Source: Lentibacter sp. XHP0401
GTDB taxonomy: Bacteria; Pseudomonadota; Alphaproteobacteria; Rhodobacterales; Rhodobacteraceae
Assembly (NCBI RefSeq): GCF_025751535.1
Contig: NZ_JAOWLC010000005.1
Coordinates: 124,001 to 188,000, forward strand
Direction of reading: 5' to 3'
DNA: 64,000 nucleotides
Part shown: one piece after another, positions 26,932 through 34,460 of the stretch
Position numbering within the stretch: position 1 is the stretch's first letter
Layout: every line of letters starts with the position of its first letter
Notes under the pieces: generated by a model
The model's input: only the letters and a program-made list of their open reading frames with translations
Database searches by the model: none
Told to the model about the DNA's origin: nothing
Position numbers and translations under genes: made by a program

Positions 26932-27984
26932 ATGACATGGCTCGCCATATCCGATGCCGACCGCCAGTATTTTTCCGCGCCAGATCCGCAGTCTTTCCTG
27001 CCCCGTGGCAGCCTTGTTGTCGAAACACGCCTTTCCCCTGATGATCGTCCTCAGACCCTGCTCGCCTACCGCGAGCGCTACCCATGGGAGCGGAGTCTTT
27101 CGCTTCAAGCCATACCTGGCGGCGGCATTGTTCTGATCACAAGCCAGAACGGTGAGAGCGCACATGTGGCCTTATCGCTCGAAGATTCCGAGCGCGCCGA
27201 TCTTTTGCGCATTACCTATAGCTGGGATGCGCCTGCCCGCTGGGGCAGGCTGGCGATAGAGCGCCCCGAACGCGGCTCCGTGCGCACGGTTCTGGCCCTG
27301 CGCCCACGCCCTCTCTGGCTTGGAGATATCGAAGCAATGGCCACCTCGCGAGGCCTGATCCAGCTTGATGACGATGTAGAGTTCTTCGCTTTTTCCGATA
27401 CAGTCGAGCCACTTGGCCCGATGCCCAGCCTTACAGCAAATGTGCCACTTATGGCGCAGGAGGGATACCGCCCTGTCGACAAGCTCGCGCGCGGAGATCT
27501 CGTTGAGACGGTAGAGCATGGCCCCGTGCCCGTGCTGGCCCATGTATCGCGCACCGTGCCTGCACGTGGCAGCTTCCGCCCTGTGCGACTTCGTGCACCT
27601 TACTTCGGCTTGCAAAAAGATATCATCGTAGCTCCCGACCAGAAGCTCGTGGTGAGCAAGCCGATGGTTGAATATATGTTCGGCTGCGAGGCGGTGCTCG
27701 TTCCTGCCCGCCACCTTGTCAACGGCACCTCGGCAATCTGGCAGGACCTTGACCTGACAACAACCTATCATCAGCTTGTGCTGCCCGAACACGAAACGCT
27801 CATTGCCGCAGGCTCGGCACTTGAAAGCCTGTTCATCGGCCGCATCCGCCGCAAGCCCGAAAACCATGCACAGAGCCTTCTCAGTAAGCTTCCACGCAAC
27901 CAGCTGCCCGAGCACTTGCGCTCGGCTCACCCTGTTTTACGCCCTTTTGAGGCGATCACACTGGTTGAACAGTCAGCAGCCTAA
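26932..27984 (+). CDS. Hint-domain protein with altered catalytic residue
   Basis: A 350-aa protein starting six bases after the larger Hint gene, so probably co-translated. Residues about 25-120 look like a jelly-roll (LamG-like) sheet (SLSLQAIPGGGIVLIT, WGRLAIERPERGS). The C-terminal half has Hint_2 landmarks: QEGYRPVDKLARGDLVETVEHGPVPV, VRLRAPYFG, VVSKPMVEYMFG. Aligning G-Y-R-P-V with the neighbour puts Ser166 at the nucleophile position, so splicing would need Ser or is lost. Its TAA overlaps the convergent livF stop. Confidence 0.8.
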   Translation: MTWLAISDADRQYFSAPDPQSFLPRGSLVVETRLSPDDRPQTLLAYRERYPWERSLSLQAIPGGGIVLITSQNGESAHVALSLEDSERADLLRITYSWDAPARWGRLAIERPERGSVRTVLALRPRPLWLGDIEAMATSRGLIQLDDDVEFFAFSDTVEPLGPMPSLTANVPLMAQEGYRPVDKLARGDLVETVEHGPVPVLAHVSRTVPARGSFRPVRLRAPYFGLQKDIIVAPDQKLVVSKPMVEYMFGCEAVLVPARHLVNGTSAIWQDLDLTTTYHQLVLPEHETLIAAGSALESLFIGRIRRKPENHAQSLLSKLPRNQLPEHLRSAHPVLRPFEAITLVEQSAA

Positions 27985-28667
27985 ACGCCCACATAATCAT
28001 GTGTAATTTCATCTGTCAGCTCGCTCATCGCACCGCGCCAGACAGAACGGCCCCGCTCAAGAATGACCGCGCTGTCACAGACACCGCGAAGCTCTTTCAC
28101 CGACTTGTCTATTACCAGAATAGACATCCCCGTCTTGGCCTTCAGTTCAGCCACGGCCGCCCAGATTTCTTGTCTGATTATCGGCGCTAAGCCTTCTGTT
28201 GCCTCATCCAGAATAAGCAGGCGTGGGTTGGTCATGAGAGCACGCCCGATCGCCAGCATTTGCTGCTCGCCCCCCGAAAGCGAGGCCGAAAGCTGATGCT
28301 TGCGCTCGGCCAAGCGCGGGAAAAGCCCCGCCACTTTGGCCAAATCCCACTCGCCTGCGCGCGCAGCGGCCATCAGATTTTCTTGCACTGTCAGAGAGGC
28401 AAAACAACGTCGCCCCTCCGGCACAAGTCCGATCCCGAGTCGCGCTGTACGGTGGCTCGGCAGATGCGTTAGGTCATGCCCGTCAAAAACAATCTGCCCC
28501 TGTGCGGGCAACATACGGCAAATGCACTTCACGGTCGTGCTTTTGCCCATCCCGTTGCGCCCCATAAGCGCCATCACTTCGCCTTCGGCAAGCTTGAGCG
28601 ACACACCAAACAACGCCTGACTGGCCCCATATGAAGCCGAGACCTTGGAGAGCGTCAAAAGGCTCAT
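27981..28667 (-). CDS. livF: Branched-chain-amino-acid-type ABC transporter ATPase (LivF)
   Basis: A 228-aa ATPase: Walker A ALMGRNGMGKSTTVKC (about residues 32-47), signature LSASLSGGEQQMLAIGRAL (about 130-148) and Walker B RLLILDEATEGLAP. It is the last gene of the livKHMGF-like operon and overlaps livG by four bases (ATGA). LivF-type ATPases serve HAAT importers for branched amino acids, amides and aromatic acids. With the aromatic cluster adjacent, the cargo may be a catabolic substrate. Confidence 0.93.
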   Translation of the reverse strand: MSLLTLSKVSASYGASQALFGVSLKLAEGEVMALMGRNGMGKSTTVKCICRMLPAQGQIVFDGHDLTHLPSHRTARLGIGLVPEGRRCFASLTVQENLMAAARAGEWDLAKVAGLFPRLAERKHQLSASLSGGEQQMLAIGRALMTNPRLLILDEATEGLAPIIRQEIWAAVAELKAKTGMSILVIDKSVKELRGVCDSAVILERGRSVWRGAMSELTDEITHDYVGV

Positions 28668-29413
28668 TCTTCCTCCCCCAAATAAGCTTCTCTCACGTCA
28701 GGGTTCGCGCGGATTTCATCAACTGTCCCGGTCGCGATAATCCGGCCATAAACAAGCACACTGATACGGTCGGCCAATGCAAACACCGCGTCCATATCAT
28801 GCTCGACAAGTAGGATCGGTGCCTCTTGCTTGAGTTTGGCCAGAAAATCCGTAAGCCGCAGGCTGCCTTCAGTTCCAAGCCCCGCCATCGGCTCGTCCAT
28901 CACGAAGGCCTTGGGCCTCAGCGTCAGCGCCACGGCCACTTCAAGCTGGCGGCGCTGCCCGTGGCTCAGTTCAGCGGTGCGCATATTGCGAAAGTCTTCG
29001 AGCCCCACCCGCGCCAAAGCTTCATCAGCCCGAGCCACAAGGGCTTCATCCTTGAGCGCAGGAGCCCAGAACCGCCACGGACGGCCAGTGGCCCCAAGCG
29101 CGCCCAGCACCGCGTTTTGCAAGACAGTATCTTCCATCGCCAGCGCCGATATCTGGAAAGTCCGCCCCATCCCCTTGCGCGCCCGCGCACGTGCGGTGAG
29201 CGCAGTGATGTCTTTCCCCATCAACTCCACACGCCCCTCATCAGGAGCAAGCGTGCCGCAAATTTGCGCTATGAGCGTCGACTTCCCCGCACCGTTGGGG
29301 CCAATGATAGCGTGAATTTCACCGGCCTTCAGATCGAGCGAAATATCCGAACTCGCCTTGAGGGCCCCGAAAGATTTGCTGATCCCGCGCGTTGCTAGAA
29401 CTGTCTCAACCAT
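28664..29413 (-). CDS. livG: Branched-chain-amino-acid-type ABC transporter ATPase (LivG)
   Basis: A 249-aa ATPase from the ATG at 29413 (MVETVLATRG), with GGGAGCAG upstream; it overlaps the livM stop by eight bases. Walker A is IIGPNGAGKSTLIAQICGTL (about 37-56), the signature is ELSHGQRRQLEVAVAL (about 150) and Walker B is KAFVMDEPMAGLG. Members with this LSHGQ signature are the LivG partner of a LivFG pair. Confidence 0.93.
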   Translation of the reverse strand: MVETVLATRGISKSFGALKASSDISLDLKAGEIHAIIGPNGAGKSTLIAQICGTLAPDEGRVELMGKDITALTARARARKGMGRTFQISALAMEDTVLQNAVLGALGATGRPWRFWAPALKDEALVARADEALARVGLEDFRNMRTAELSHGQRRQLEVAVALTLRPKAFVMDEPMAGLGTEGSLRLTDFLAKLKQEAPILLVEHDMDAVFALADRISVLVYGRIIATGTVDEIRANPDVREAYLGEEE

Positions 29414-30389
29414 CGCTCTGCTCCCGCCCTGCAAGCATCCCGATCACCCCGCCGCGCCCGAACAGAACGATGAGCAACAAAAGCAGGCCAAGGTAAATAT
29501 GCCAGAACTCGCTGAGCCCCCCCAGCCGGTGCTCAAGCCCGACAAACACAAGCGCCCCCGCCACAGGCCCGAAGAGCCGCCCGACCCCGCCAATGATGAT
29601 AAACACCATGATCTCACCCGAAAGCTGCCAGCTAAACATCGTCGGACTGACAAAGCGATTGAGATCGGCAAACAGTGCACCCGCAAGGCCCGTTATGGCC
29701 CCCGAAACAACAAACGCTACAAGCTTGAGGCGCATACCATCAAGCCCCACAGTTTCCACCCTCTGCGGCACTTGCCGCACCGCGCCAAGCGCGAGGCCGA
29801 AAGGCGATTTCGCCAGCCTGTGCGAGACAAATAATGCGGCACTGAGGATGACGAGGCAGAGCCCGTAATACTGGATCGGATCAAGCGTGTTCAGCCCGGG
29901 AAAGCCGTTGCGCACGTAGATGGACAACCCGTCTTCACCGCCATAAGCCGACCAGCTGATCGCGAAGTAGTAAAACATCTGGCCGAAAGCGAGCGTAATC
30001 ATGATGAAATAAACACCGCCAGTGCGCAGCGAAAGCACCCCGATCAGAAGAGCCGCCAAGGTAGACACAAACACCGCTACAAGCCAGATCACTGGCATCG
30101 ACTTTGTGCCTTCAATGAGCAATGGCACTTCCATGACAGGCGTAAACGTCTGTGCATGATAGGCCAGAATACCCATGGAATAACCACCAAGACCAAAGAA
30201 AACCGCATGTCCAAAGCTCACCAGCCCACCAAGGCCAAGGGCAATATTAAGGCCCACAGCCGCAAGAGCAAAGACAGCCGCGCGCGTCATGAGGGTGATG
30301 GTAAAAGGCTCTTCCGCCCAAAGCGCCCAAGCCGGAACGGCGATGAAAATCGCAAAAATCAAAGCATTAAGGTGAGCTTCCTTCATCAT
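29406..30389 (-). CDS. livM: ABC transporter permease (LivM)
   Basis: A 327-aa inner-membrane permease with about nine hydrophobic helices and the LivM signature around VGLNIALGLGGLVSFGHAVF followed by FGLGGYSMGI (about residues 42-70). The coupling-helix region near residue 215 (ALGAVRQVPQRVETVGLDGM) contacts the ATPases. It overlaps livH by ATGA and livG by eight bases, all in one operon on the minus strand. Confidence 0.92.
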   Translation of the reverse strand: MMKEAHLNALIFAIFIAVPAWALWAEEPFTITLMTRAAVFALAAVGLNIALGLGGLVSFGHAVFFGLGGYSMGILAYHAQTFTPVMEVPLLIEGTKSMPVIWLVAVFVSTLAALLIGVLSLRTGGVYFIMITLAFGQMFYYFAISWSAYGGEDGLSIYVRNGFPGLNTLDPIQYYGLCLVILSAALFVSHRLAKSPFGLALGAVRQVPQRVETVGLDGMRLKLVAFVVSGAITGLAGALFADLNRFVSPTMFSWQLSGEIMVFIIIGGVGRLFGPVAGALVFVGLEHRLGGLSEFWHIYLGLLLLLIVLFGRGGVIGMLAGREQSDG

Positions 30390-31306
30390 GCGCGCGCACC
30401 ATAGAGGCCCGTTGGCCGCCAGATCAGCACCGCCCCCATCAGAATGTAAATCGCCATTGAAGCCAATGAGGAGCCGACAGATGAGGCCGCCGAAGGCTCC
30501 ATGAAGAGGCCGAAGAATTGCGGCAGAAATACCCCGCCGAGGGTGTCCGTCAGCCCCACCAGAAGCGCGCCCACAAGCGCACCCTTGATCGACCCTATCC
30601 CACCGATCACGATTACCACGAAGGCCAGAATCAGCACCGGCTCGCCCATCCCGACCTGCACCGACTGGATCGCTCCGACAAGCGCACCAGCCAAGCCTGC
30701 CAAGGCTGCGCCAAGCGCAAAGATCAGCGTGTAAAGTTTTGAGATATCAACGCCCAAAGCAGCAATCATCTCACGGTCATTCTCGCCCGCGCGAATCTGA
30801 ATGCCGATGCGCGTGCGGGTAATCATAAGTCCCAAGCCAGCCGCCACAACAAGGCCCACAATGATGAGAACAAGGCGGTAAATCGGATACTCGATCCCGC
30901 CAGGCAGGCTCACCGGACCGCTTAAATAGGGGGGGATTTGCAGAAACAACGGAAATGACCCGAAGAGCCAGCGCGTTCCTTCCGAGAAAATCAGGATCAG
31001 CGCAAAAGTCGCCAGAACCTGATCAAGATGGTCCTTGTCATAAAGCCGTCGGATCACCAGAAGCTCGACCAATGCCCCCGCCAGGGCCGCTGCCGCCATC
31101 GCAGCCGCAAGCGCGAGTACGAACGAGCCTGTCGCCCCTGCCACAGCCGCAGCCGCAAACGCGCCAACCATGTAAAGCGAGCCATGGGCAAGGTTGATCA
31201 GCCCCATCACCCCGAAAATGAGGGTAAGGCCCGCCGCCATGAGAAACAGCATGATACCGAACTGAAGCCCGTTCAGCACCTGCTCTGCTATGAGAATAAA
31301 AGACAT
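30386..31306 (-). CDS. livH: ABC transporter permease (LivH)
   Basis: A 306-aa membrane protein with about eight helices. Landmarks are the N-terminal LNGLQFGIMLFLMAAGLTLI and GVMGLINLAHGSLYMVGAF, characteristic of LivH, and the coupling region IRAGENDREMIAALGVDISKL (about residue 180). It forms the heterodimeric channel with LivM. Its start lies 46 bases downstream of the substrate-binding protein stop, with a hairpin between. Confidence 0.92.
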   Translation of the reverse strand: MSFILIAEQVLNGLQFGIMLFLMAAGLTLIFGVMGLINLAHGSLYMVGAFAAAAVAGATGSFVLALAAAMAAAALAGALVELLVIRRLYDKDHLDQVLATFALILIFSEGTRWLFGSFPLFLQIPPYLSGPVSLPGGIEYPIYRLVLIIVGLVVAAGLGLMITRTRIGIQIRAGENDREMIAALGVDISKLYTLIFALGAALAGLAGALVGAIQSVQVGMGEPVLILAFVVIVIGGIGSIKGALVGALLVGLTDTLGGVFLPQFFGLFMEPSAASSVGSSLASMAIYILMGAVLIWRPTGLYGARA

Positions 31307-31324
31307 GTGCTTTGCAAACCGGCC

Positions 31325-31340
31325 GCGCCTCGAAAGGCGC
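31325..31340 (-). other. Intercistronic hairpin after the substrate-binding gene
   Basis: GCGCCT (31325-31330), loop CGAA, AGGCGC (31335-31340), 13 bases beyond the binding-protein stop and before livH. There is no T-run after it on the minus strand, so it is more likely an mRNA-stabilising stem than a strong terminator. Confidence 0.5.
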
Positions 31341-31352
31341 AGCCATGATCAA

Positions 31353-32495
31353 TTACATTTTACAGTCAGCCGCATAGGCATCCGCATGGTTTTCAAGCGC
31401 AGGGCCGATCAGCTTGTTGGTGTAGACATCGCCTTCTTTAACAACTTCGCGCGCATAGATTGTCTGGATCGGGTGATGGTTGTTGCCAAACTTGAAATCA
31501 CCTCGCGTGCTTTCAAAGTCGGCCGCTTTAAGCGCTGCACGGAAGGCATCGGCATCACTTACATCAGCTTTTTCAAGCGCCGAAATCAACAGGTTTGCCG
31601 TGTCAAATCCTTGGCTCGCGTAAAGCGAAGGCAAGCGTCCAAACTCGGCTTGGAAGGTTTCAACAAAAGCCACGTTTGCAGCATTGTCGAGGTCTTTATT
31701 CCACTGTGATGTGTTCACAACGCCAAGCGCAGCGTCGCCAACCGCTTGCAAAATACCTTGGTCAAACGAGAAGGCCGGCCCGACAACGGGAAGATCAACG
31801 CCTGAGTCTGCATATTGCTTCAGAAACGCAATCCCCATGCCACCTGGCAGGAAGAAGAAAACCGAATCTGCCCCGCTTGCGCGGATTTGAGCGATTTCGG
31901 CGGCGTAATCTGTCTGGCCAAGCTTGGTGTAAATCTCGCCCGCCAGCTCGCCTTTGAAGAAGCGTTTGTAGCCTGTCAGCGCATCCTGCCCGGCAGGGTA
32001 GTTGGGCGCAAGAATGAAAGTTTTTCCATATCCCGCCGAATTGGCGTAAGCACCCGCCGCTTCATGCAGGTTGTCGTTCTGCCATGCCACGTTGAAGTAA
32101 TTGGCTTGGCACCCCTTGCCTGCAAGAGCGGATGGCCCAGCGTTGGGCGACAGGTAGAACTTGCCCTGCGCCGTCACCGAAGGAACCACGGCCATGGCAA
32201 GGTTTGACCAGATGATGCCTGTCATGACATCGACCTTTTCAGACTGCACCATTTTGTCGGCGAGCTGCACGGCAATATCAGGTTTCCGCTGGTCATCCTC
32301 TATGACAACTTCGATATCGTCGCGTCCCGATTGCTTGATGGCAAGCATAAAGCCATCGCGCACATCAATACCAAGGCCCGCACCGCCGCCGGACAGCGTT
32401 GTAATCATACCAACTTTGGTGTCGGCCATCGCTACGCCCGCAAGGCTGAGACCAGCCGCAAGGGCTACGCCCAGTTTTGTCGTTGAAAGTTTCAT
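31353..32495 (-). CDS. ABC transporter substrate-binding protein (LivK/HAAT family)
   Basis: A 380-aa periplasmic binding protein from the ATG at 32495, which has GGGAGA upstream; the signal peptide is about residues 1-24 (LGVALAAGLSLAGVAMA). The two-lobed ANF-receptor fold is recognised from VGMITTLSGGGAGLGIDVRD at the start, VIEDDQRKPDIAVQLADKMV (about 66) and VFFFLPGGMGIAFLKQYADS (about 210). This gene leads its operon. Its ligand is not visible; the adjacent aromatic cluster makes an indole or aromatic carboxylate plausible, while relatives also bind benzoates and amides. Confidence 0.88.
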   Translation of the reverse strand: MKLSTTKLGVALAAGLSLAGVAMADTKVGMITTLSGGGAGLGIDVRDGFMLAIKQSGRDDIEVVIEDDQRKPDIAVQLADKMVQSEKVDVMTGIIWSNLAMAVVPSVTAQGKFYLSPNAGPSALAGKGCQANYFNVAWQNDNLHEAAGAYANSAGYGKTFILAPNYPAGQDALTGYKRFFKGELAGEIYTKLGQTDYAAEIAQIRASGADSVFFFLPGGMGIAFLKQYADSGVDLPVVGPAFSFDQGILQAVGDAALGVVNTSQWNKDLDNAANVAFVETFQAEFGRLPSLYASQGFDTANLLISALEKADVSDADAFRAALKAADFESTRGDFKFGNNHHPIQTIYAREVVKEGDVYTNKLIGPALENHADAYAADCKM

Positions 32496-32642
32496 ACCGT
32501 TCTCCCGTTTTTCCCTGTGACCGCCGCACATCTTATGGTGCCGATCTTTTTCACAGAGATTGATTCATCTACACAGCTTCTCGCCAAAGCCTACCAAAGG
32601 AAAGCTTTTTCTCAAACTCTCATACAGAAGGTTTAGGCGCGC

Positions 32643-32831
32643 CTAAGCGCGGACCAAGATATACTCCGGGTCTTCGGACAACTCTTTGTAGAGGTTGATC
32701 GAATATGTTTTGAGGCCCACCATCTTCTGGGTCATGGCAATGCTTGCCATTTGCGCCGCCAATCACCCTCCAACTCCGCCACCGATAACAACGACACGTT
32801 TTTGAGAGTTCGTTTTTCGAGCACCTTACAT
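32643..32831 (-). pseudogene. Remnant of a sarcosine/dimethylglycine-dehydrogenase-like FAD oxidoreductase
   Basis: Read on the minus strand, the segment translates SQKRVVVIGGGVGG, a stop, then LAAQMASIAMTQKMVGLKTY and SINLYKELSEDPEYILVRA, then a stop, all in one frame. The first part is the N-terminal FAD dinucleotide-binding strand. The second matches the region after the STWHAAAQ motif of roseobacter DMGDH-like oxidoreductases. The residues between them are missing, and an in-frame TAA precedes the first part, so this is a deleted, truncated N-terminus. The rest of the gap 32496-32921 shows no other gene. Confidence 0.65.
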
Positions 32832-32921
32832 CATATCCGCACCATAAATTCGTGCGGAAGAAATCTCTTTAGGAAACCGGACAATCCAACTGAAGTTTAG
32901 TCAGTTTTCAGAGCGCGCAAA

Positions 32922-34460
32922 TCAGGCAAACGATTTAATAGTTTCGATTGCCCCGTCCAAGGCTTTGCCTTCCGGATCTTGCAACGCCGCCTCACGTAAG
33001 CGTGCCATCCACTCGGCAGCATCTTCACGCCCTTGGAGCAATTCGGCGCTTTTCATCAGCTTGTCAAATTTACCAAGGCCGCGCGTGTGGGTGTCAGAAT
33101 ATCCTTTGATCAGCCTGCGGTTCTTCAAAAGCTCGATGCAAAGCCCGTAGTCGGTATCAAGCGAAGCCAGCGATGCCGAGAGCCATTTTTCCAAATGCTG
33201 GAGTTCGACGGCGTGGCGATGGGTCTTGAGACGGTAAGATTTCATCCCCCCGAGCACATGTAGCATAGCAAAGGCGCGCAACGTATCAGTGCGCAGGCGA
33301 CGCCCCTTCCCGAACCAACGTGTTAGCCGTTCCATGGCTTTCGGATTTGCCTCCAGACGCGCGCCCATTTTTGCGGGCAGCATTCCAGTGATCTCTTCGG
33401 CACGCGGATGAAAATACTCCGTCAGTTGCATAACATTTTCATCACGAACACCCATTTCACGACGAATCCTCATCATACGTGGCGCGCGGGTTTTCAAATC
33501 GGCAACACGGATGATGTCATCATAGCACATGGCATTTGCGATATACTTGGCAGCCGTTTGAGAGAGCATCCAGCCTTGAGCCGCACTGTCGCGGGCGACA
33601 ATTTTGTCAAGGTGATCAAGGTAGGCTGCACCATATATACAGTCTTGATAGTCTACTGTTTTCGCTAGCCCTGCCTCGGCAATTTCACGCACTTCGGCCG
33701 GTAATTCTAACAGGCGCGCTACGAGGTTATGCCATGCGTCCAGTTGCTTTTCTGGCCCAACAATCTGGCGTGGCTCCGGAGCTTTGTCTGTGACCACAGG
33801 AACGGCCGCGCCCTGTGTCGCAGCCTCAAAGCCCGCATTAAAAGCTCTCAACGAAGCCTCGACACCCTTTCCCGAAGCACGGATCGCATCTTCAAATGCC
33901 GCCCGCTCAAATGGCAAGGCGCCCGAGCCGGCCAACGCACCAAACAACGAGGACGAAATAACCGAGCCTTGCTCGGTTGCCAAACGGTCCATATCCGCGA
34001 GGATTAATCTTTGTGCAGCAATTTCCGCACCCGCACGCACTTCATCACTGTCAGCCATACCGTTTCCTGGGGCGGCCTTCTCACTGTATGCGAGTGAACG
34101 GTGCGTCGACCCGATCAGTGTCGTCCGATCAGGCGTCACAAATCCGCGCATGATAGAACGGCCGACTTCCATCATCTCGGAGGCGATGAGCACATCCACA
34201 TCTCCCCCTGATGGTGCGAGGGCAAACACAGGTTGCTGCTCAGATACAGGCGTCATTTCCACATAGTAGACCGTAGATCCAGTGCGCTGGGCGACACCTG
34301 CCACAGAGGTGGCCTGGCAAGCATAGCCTTGCGACCGTGCCAAAGCCTCTATCCACGATGTCAGGACCCCGCCGCCCTGTCCGCCGACCGCCATAATGGC
34401 AAGCTTCAGGATAGCAGCGGTTTGGGCATCAGGCCCACGGTCTGGTAAAAGAGCGTTCAT
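32922..34460 (-). CDS. iorB: 2-oxoacid:acceptor oxidoreductase beta subunit (IorB-like, with DUF6537-type extension)
   Basis: A 512-aa partner of IorA, from the ATG at 34460, overlapping the iorA stop by ATGA; an upstream extension in frame is rejected. The N-terminal POR gamma-type domain has LAIMAVGGQGGGVLTSWIEA (about 18-37) and ATSVAGVAQRTGSTVYYVEM. It is longer than archaeal IorB (about 200 aa): from about residue 215 there is a helical extension of the kind seen in bacterial aerobic IorAB (motif RMMRIRREMGVRDENV). The pair would oxidatively decarboxylate an aryl 2-oxoacid to its CoA ester. Proposed substrate here is 2-aminophenylglyoxylate (isatinate), which is inference. Confidence 0.82.
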   Translation of the reverse strand: MNALLPDRGPDAQTAAILKLAIMAVGGQGGGVLTSWIEALARSQGYACQATSVAGVAQRTGSTVYYVEMTPVSEQQPVFALAPSGGDVDVLIASEMMEVGRSIMRGFVTPDRTTLIGSTHRSLAYSEKAAPGNGMADSDEVRAGAEIAAQRLILADMDRLATEQGSVISSSLFGALAGSGALPFERAAFEDAIRASGKGVEASLRAFNAGFEAATQGAAVPVVTDKAPEPRQIVGPEKQLDAWHNLVARLLELPAEVREIAEAGLAKTVDYQDCIYGAAYLDHLDKIVARDSAAQGWMLSQTAAKYIANAMCYDDIIRVADLKTRAPRMMRIRREMGVRDENVMQLTEYFHPRAEEITGMLPAKMGARLEANPKAMERLTRWFGKGRRLRTDTLRAFAMLHVLGGMKSYRLKTHRHAVELQHLEKWLSASLASLDTDYGLCIELLKNRRLIKGYSDTHTRGLGKFDKLMKSAELLQGREDAAEWMARLREAALQDPEGKALDGAIETIKSFA

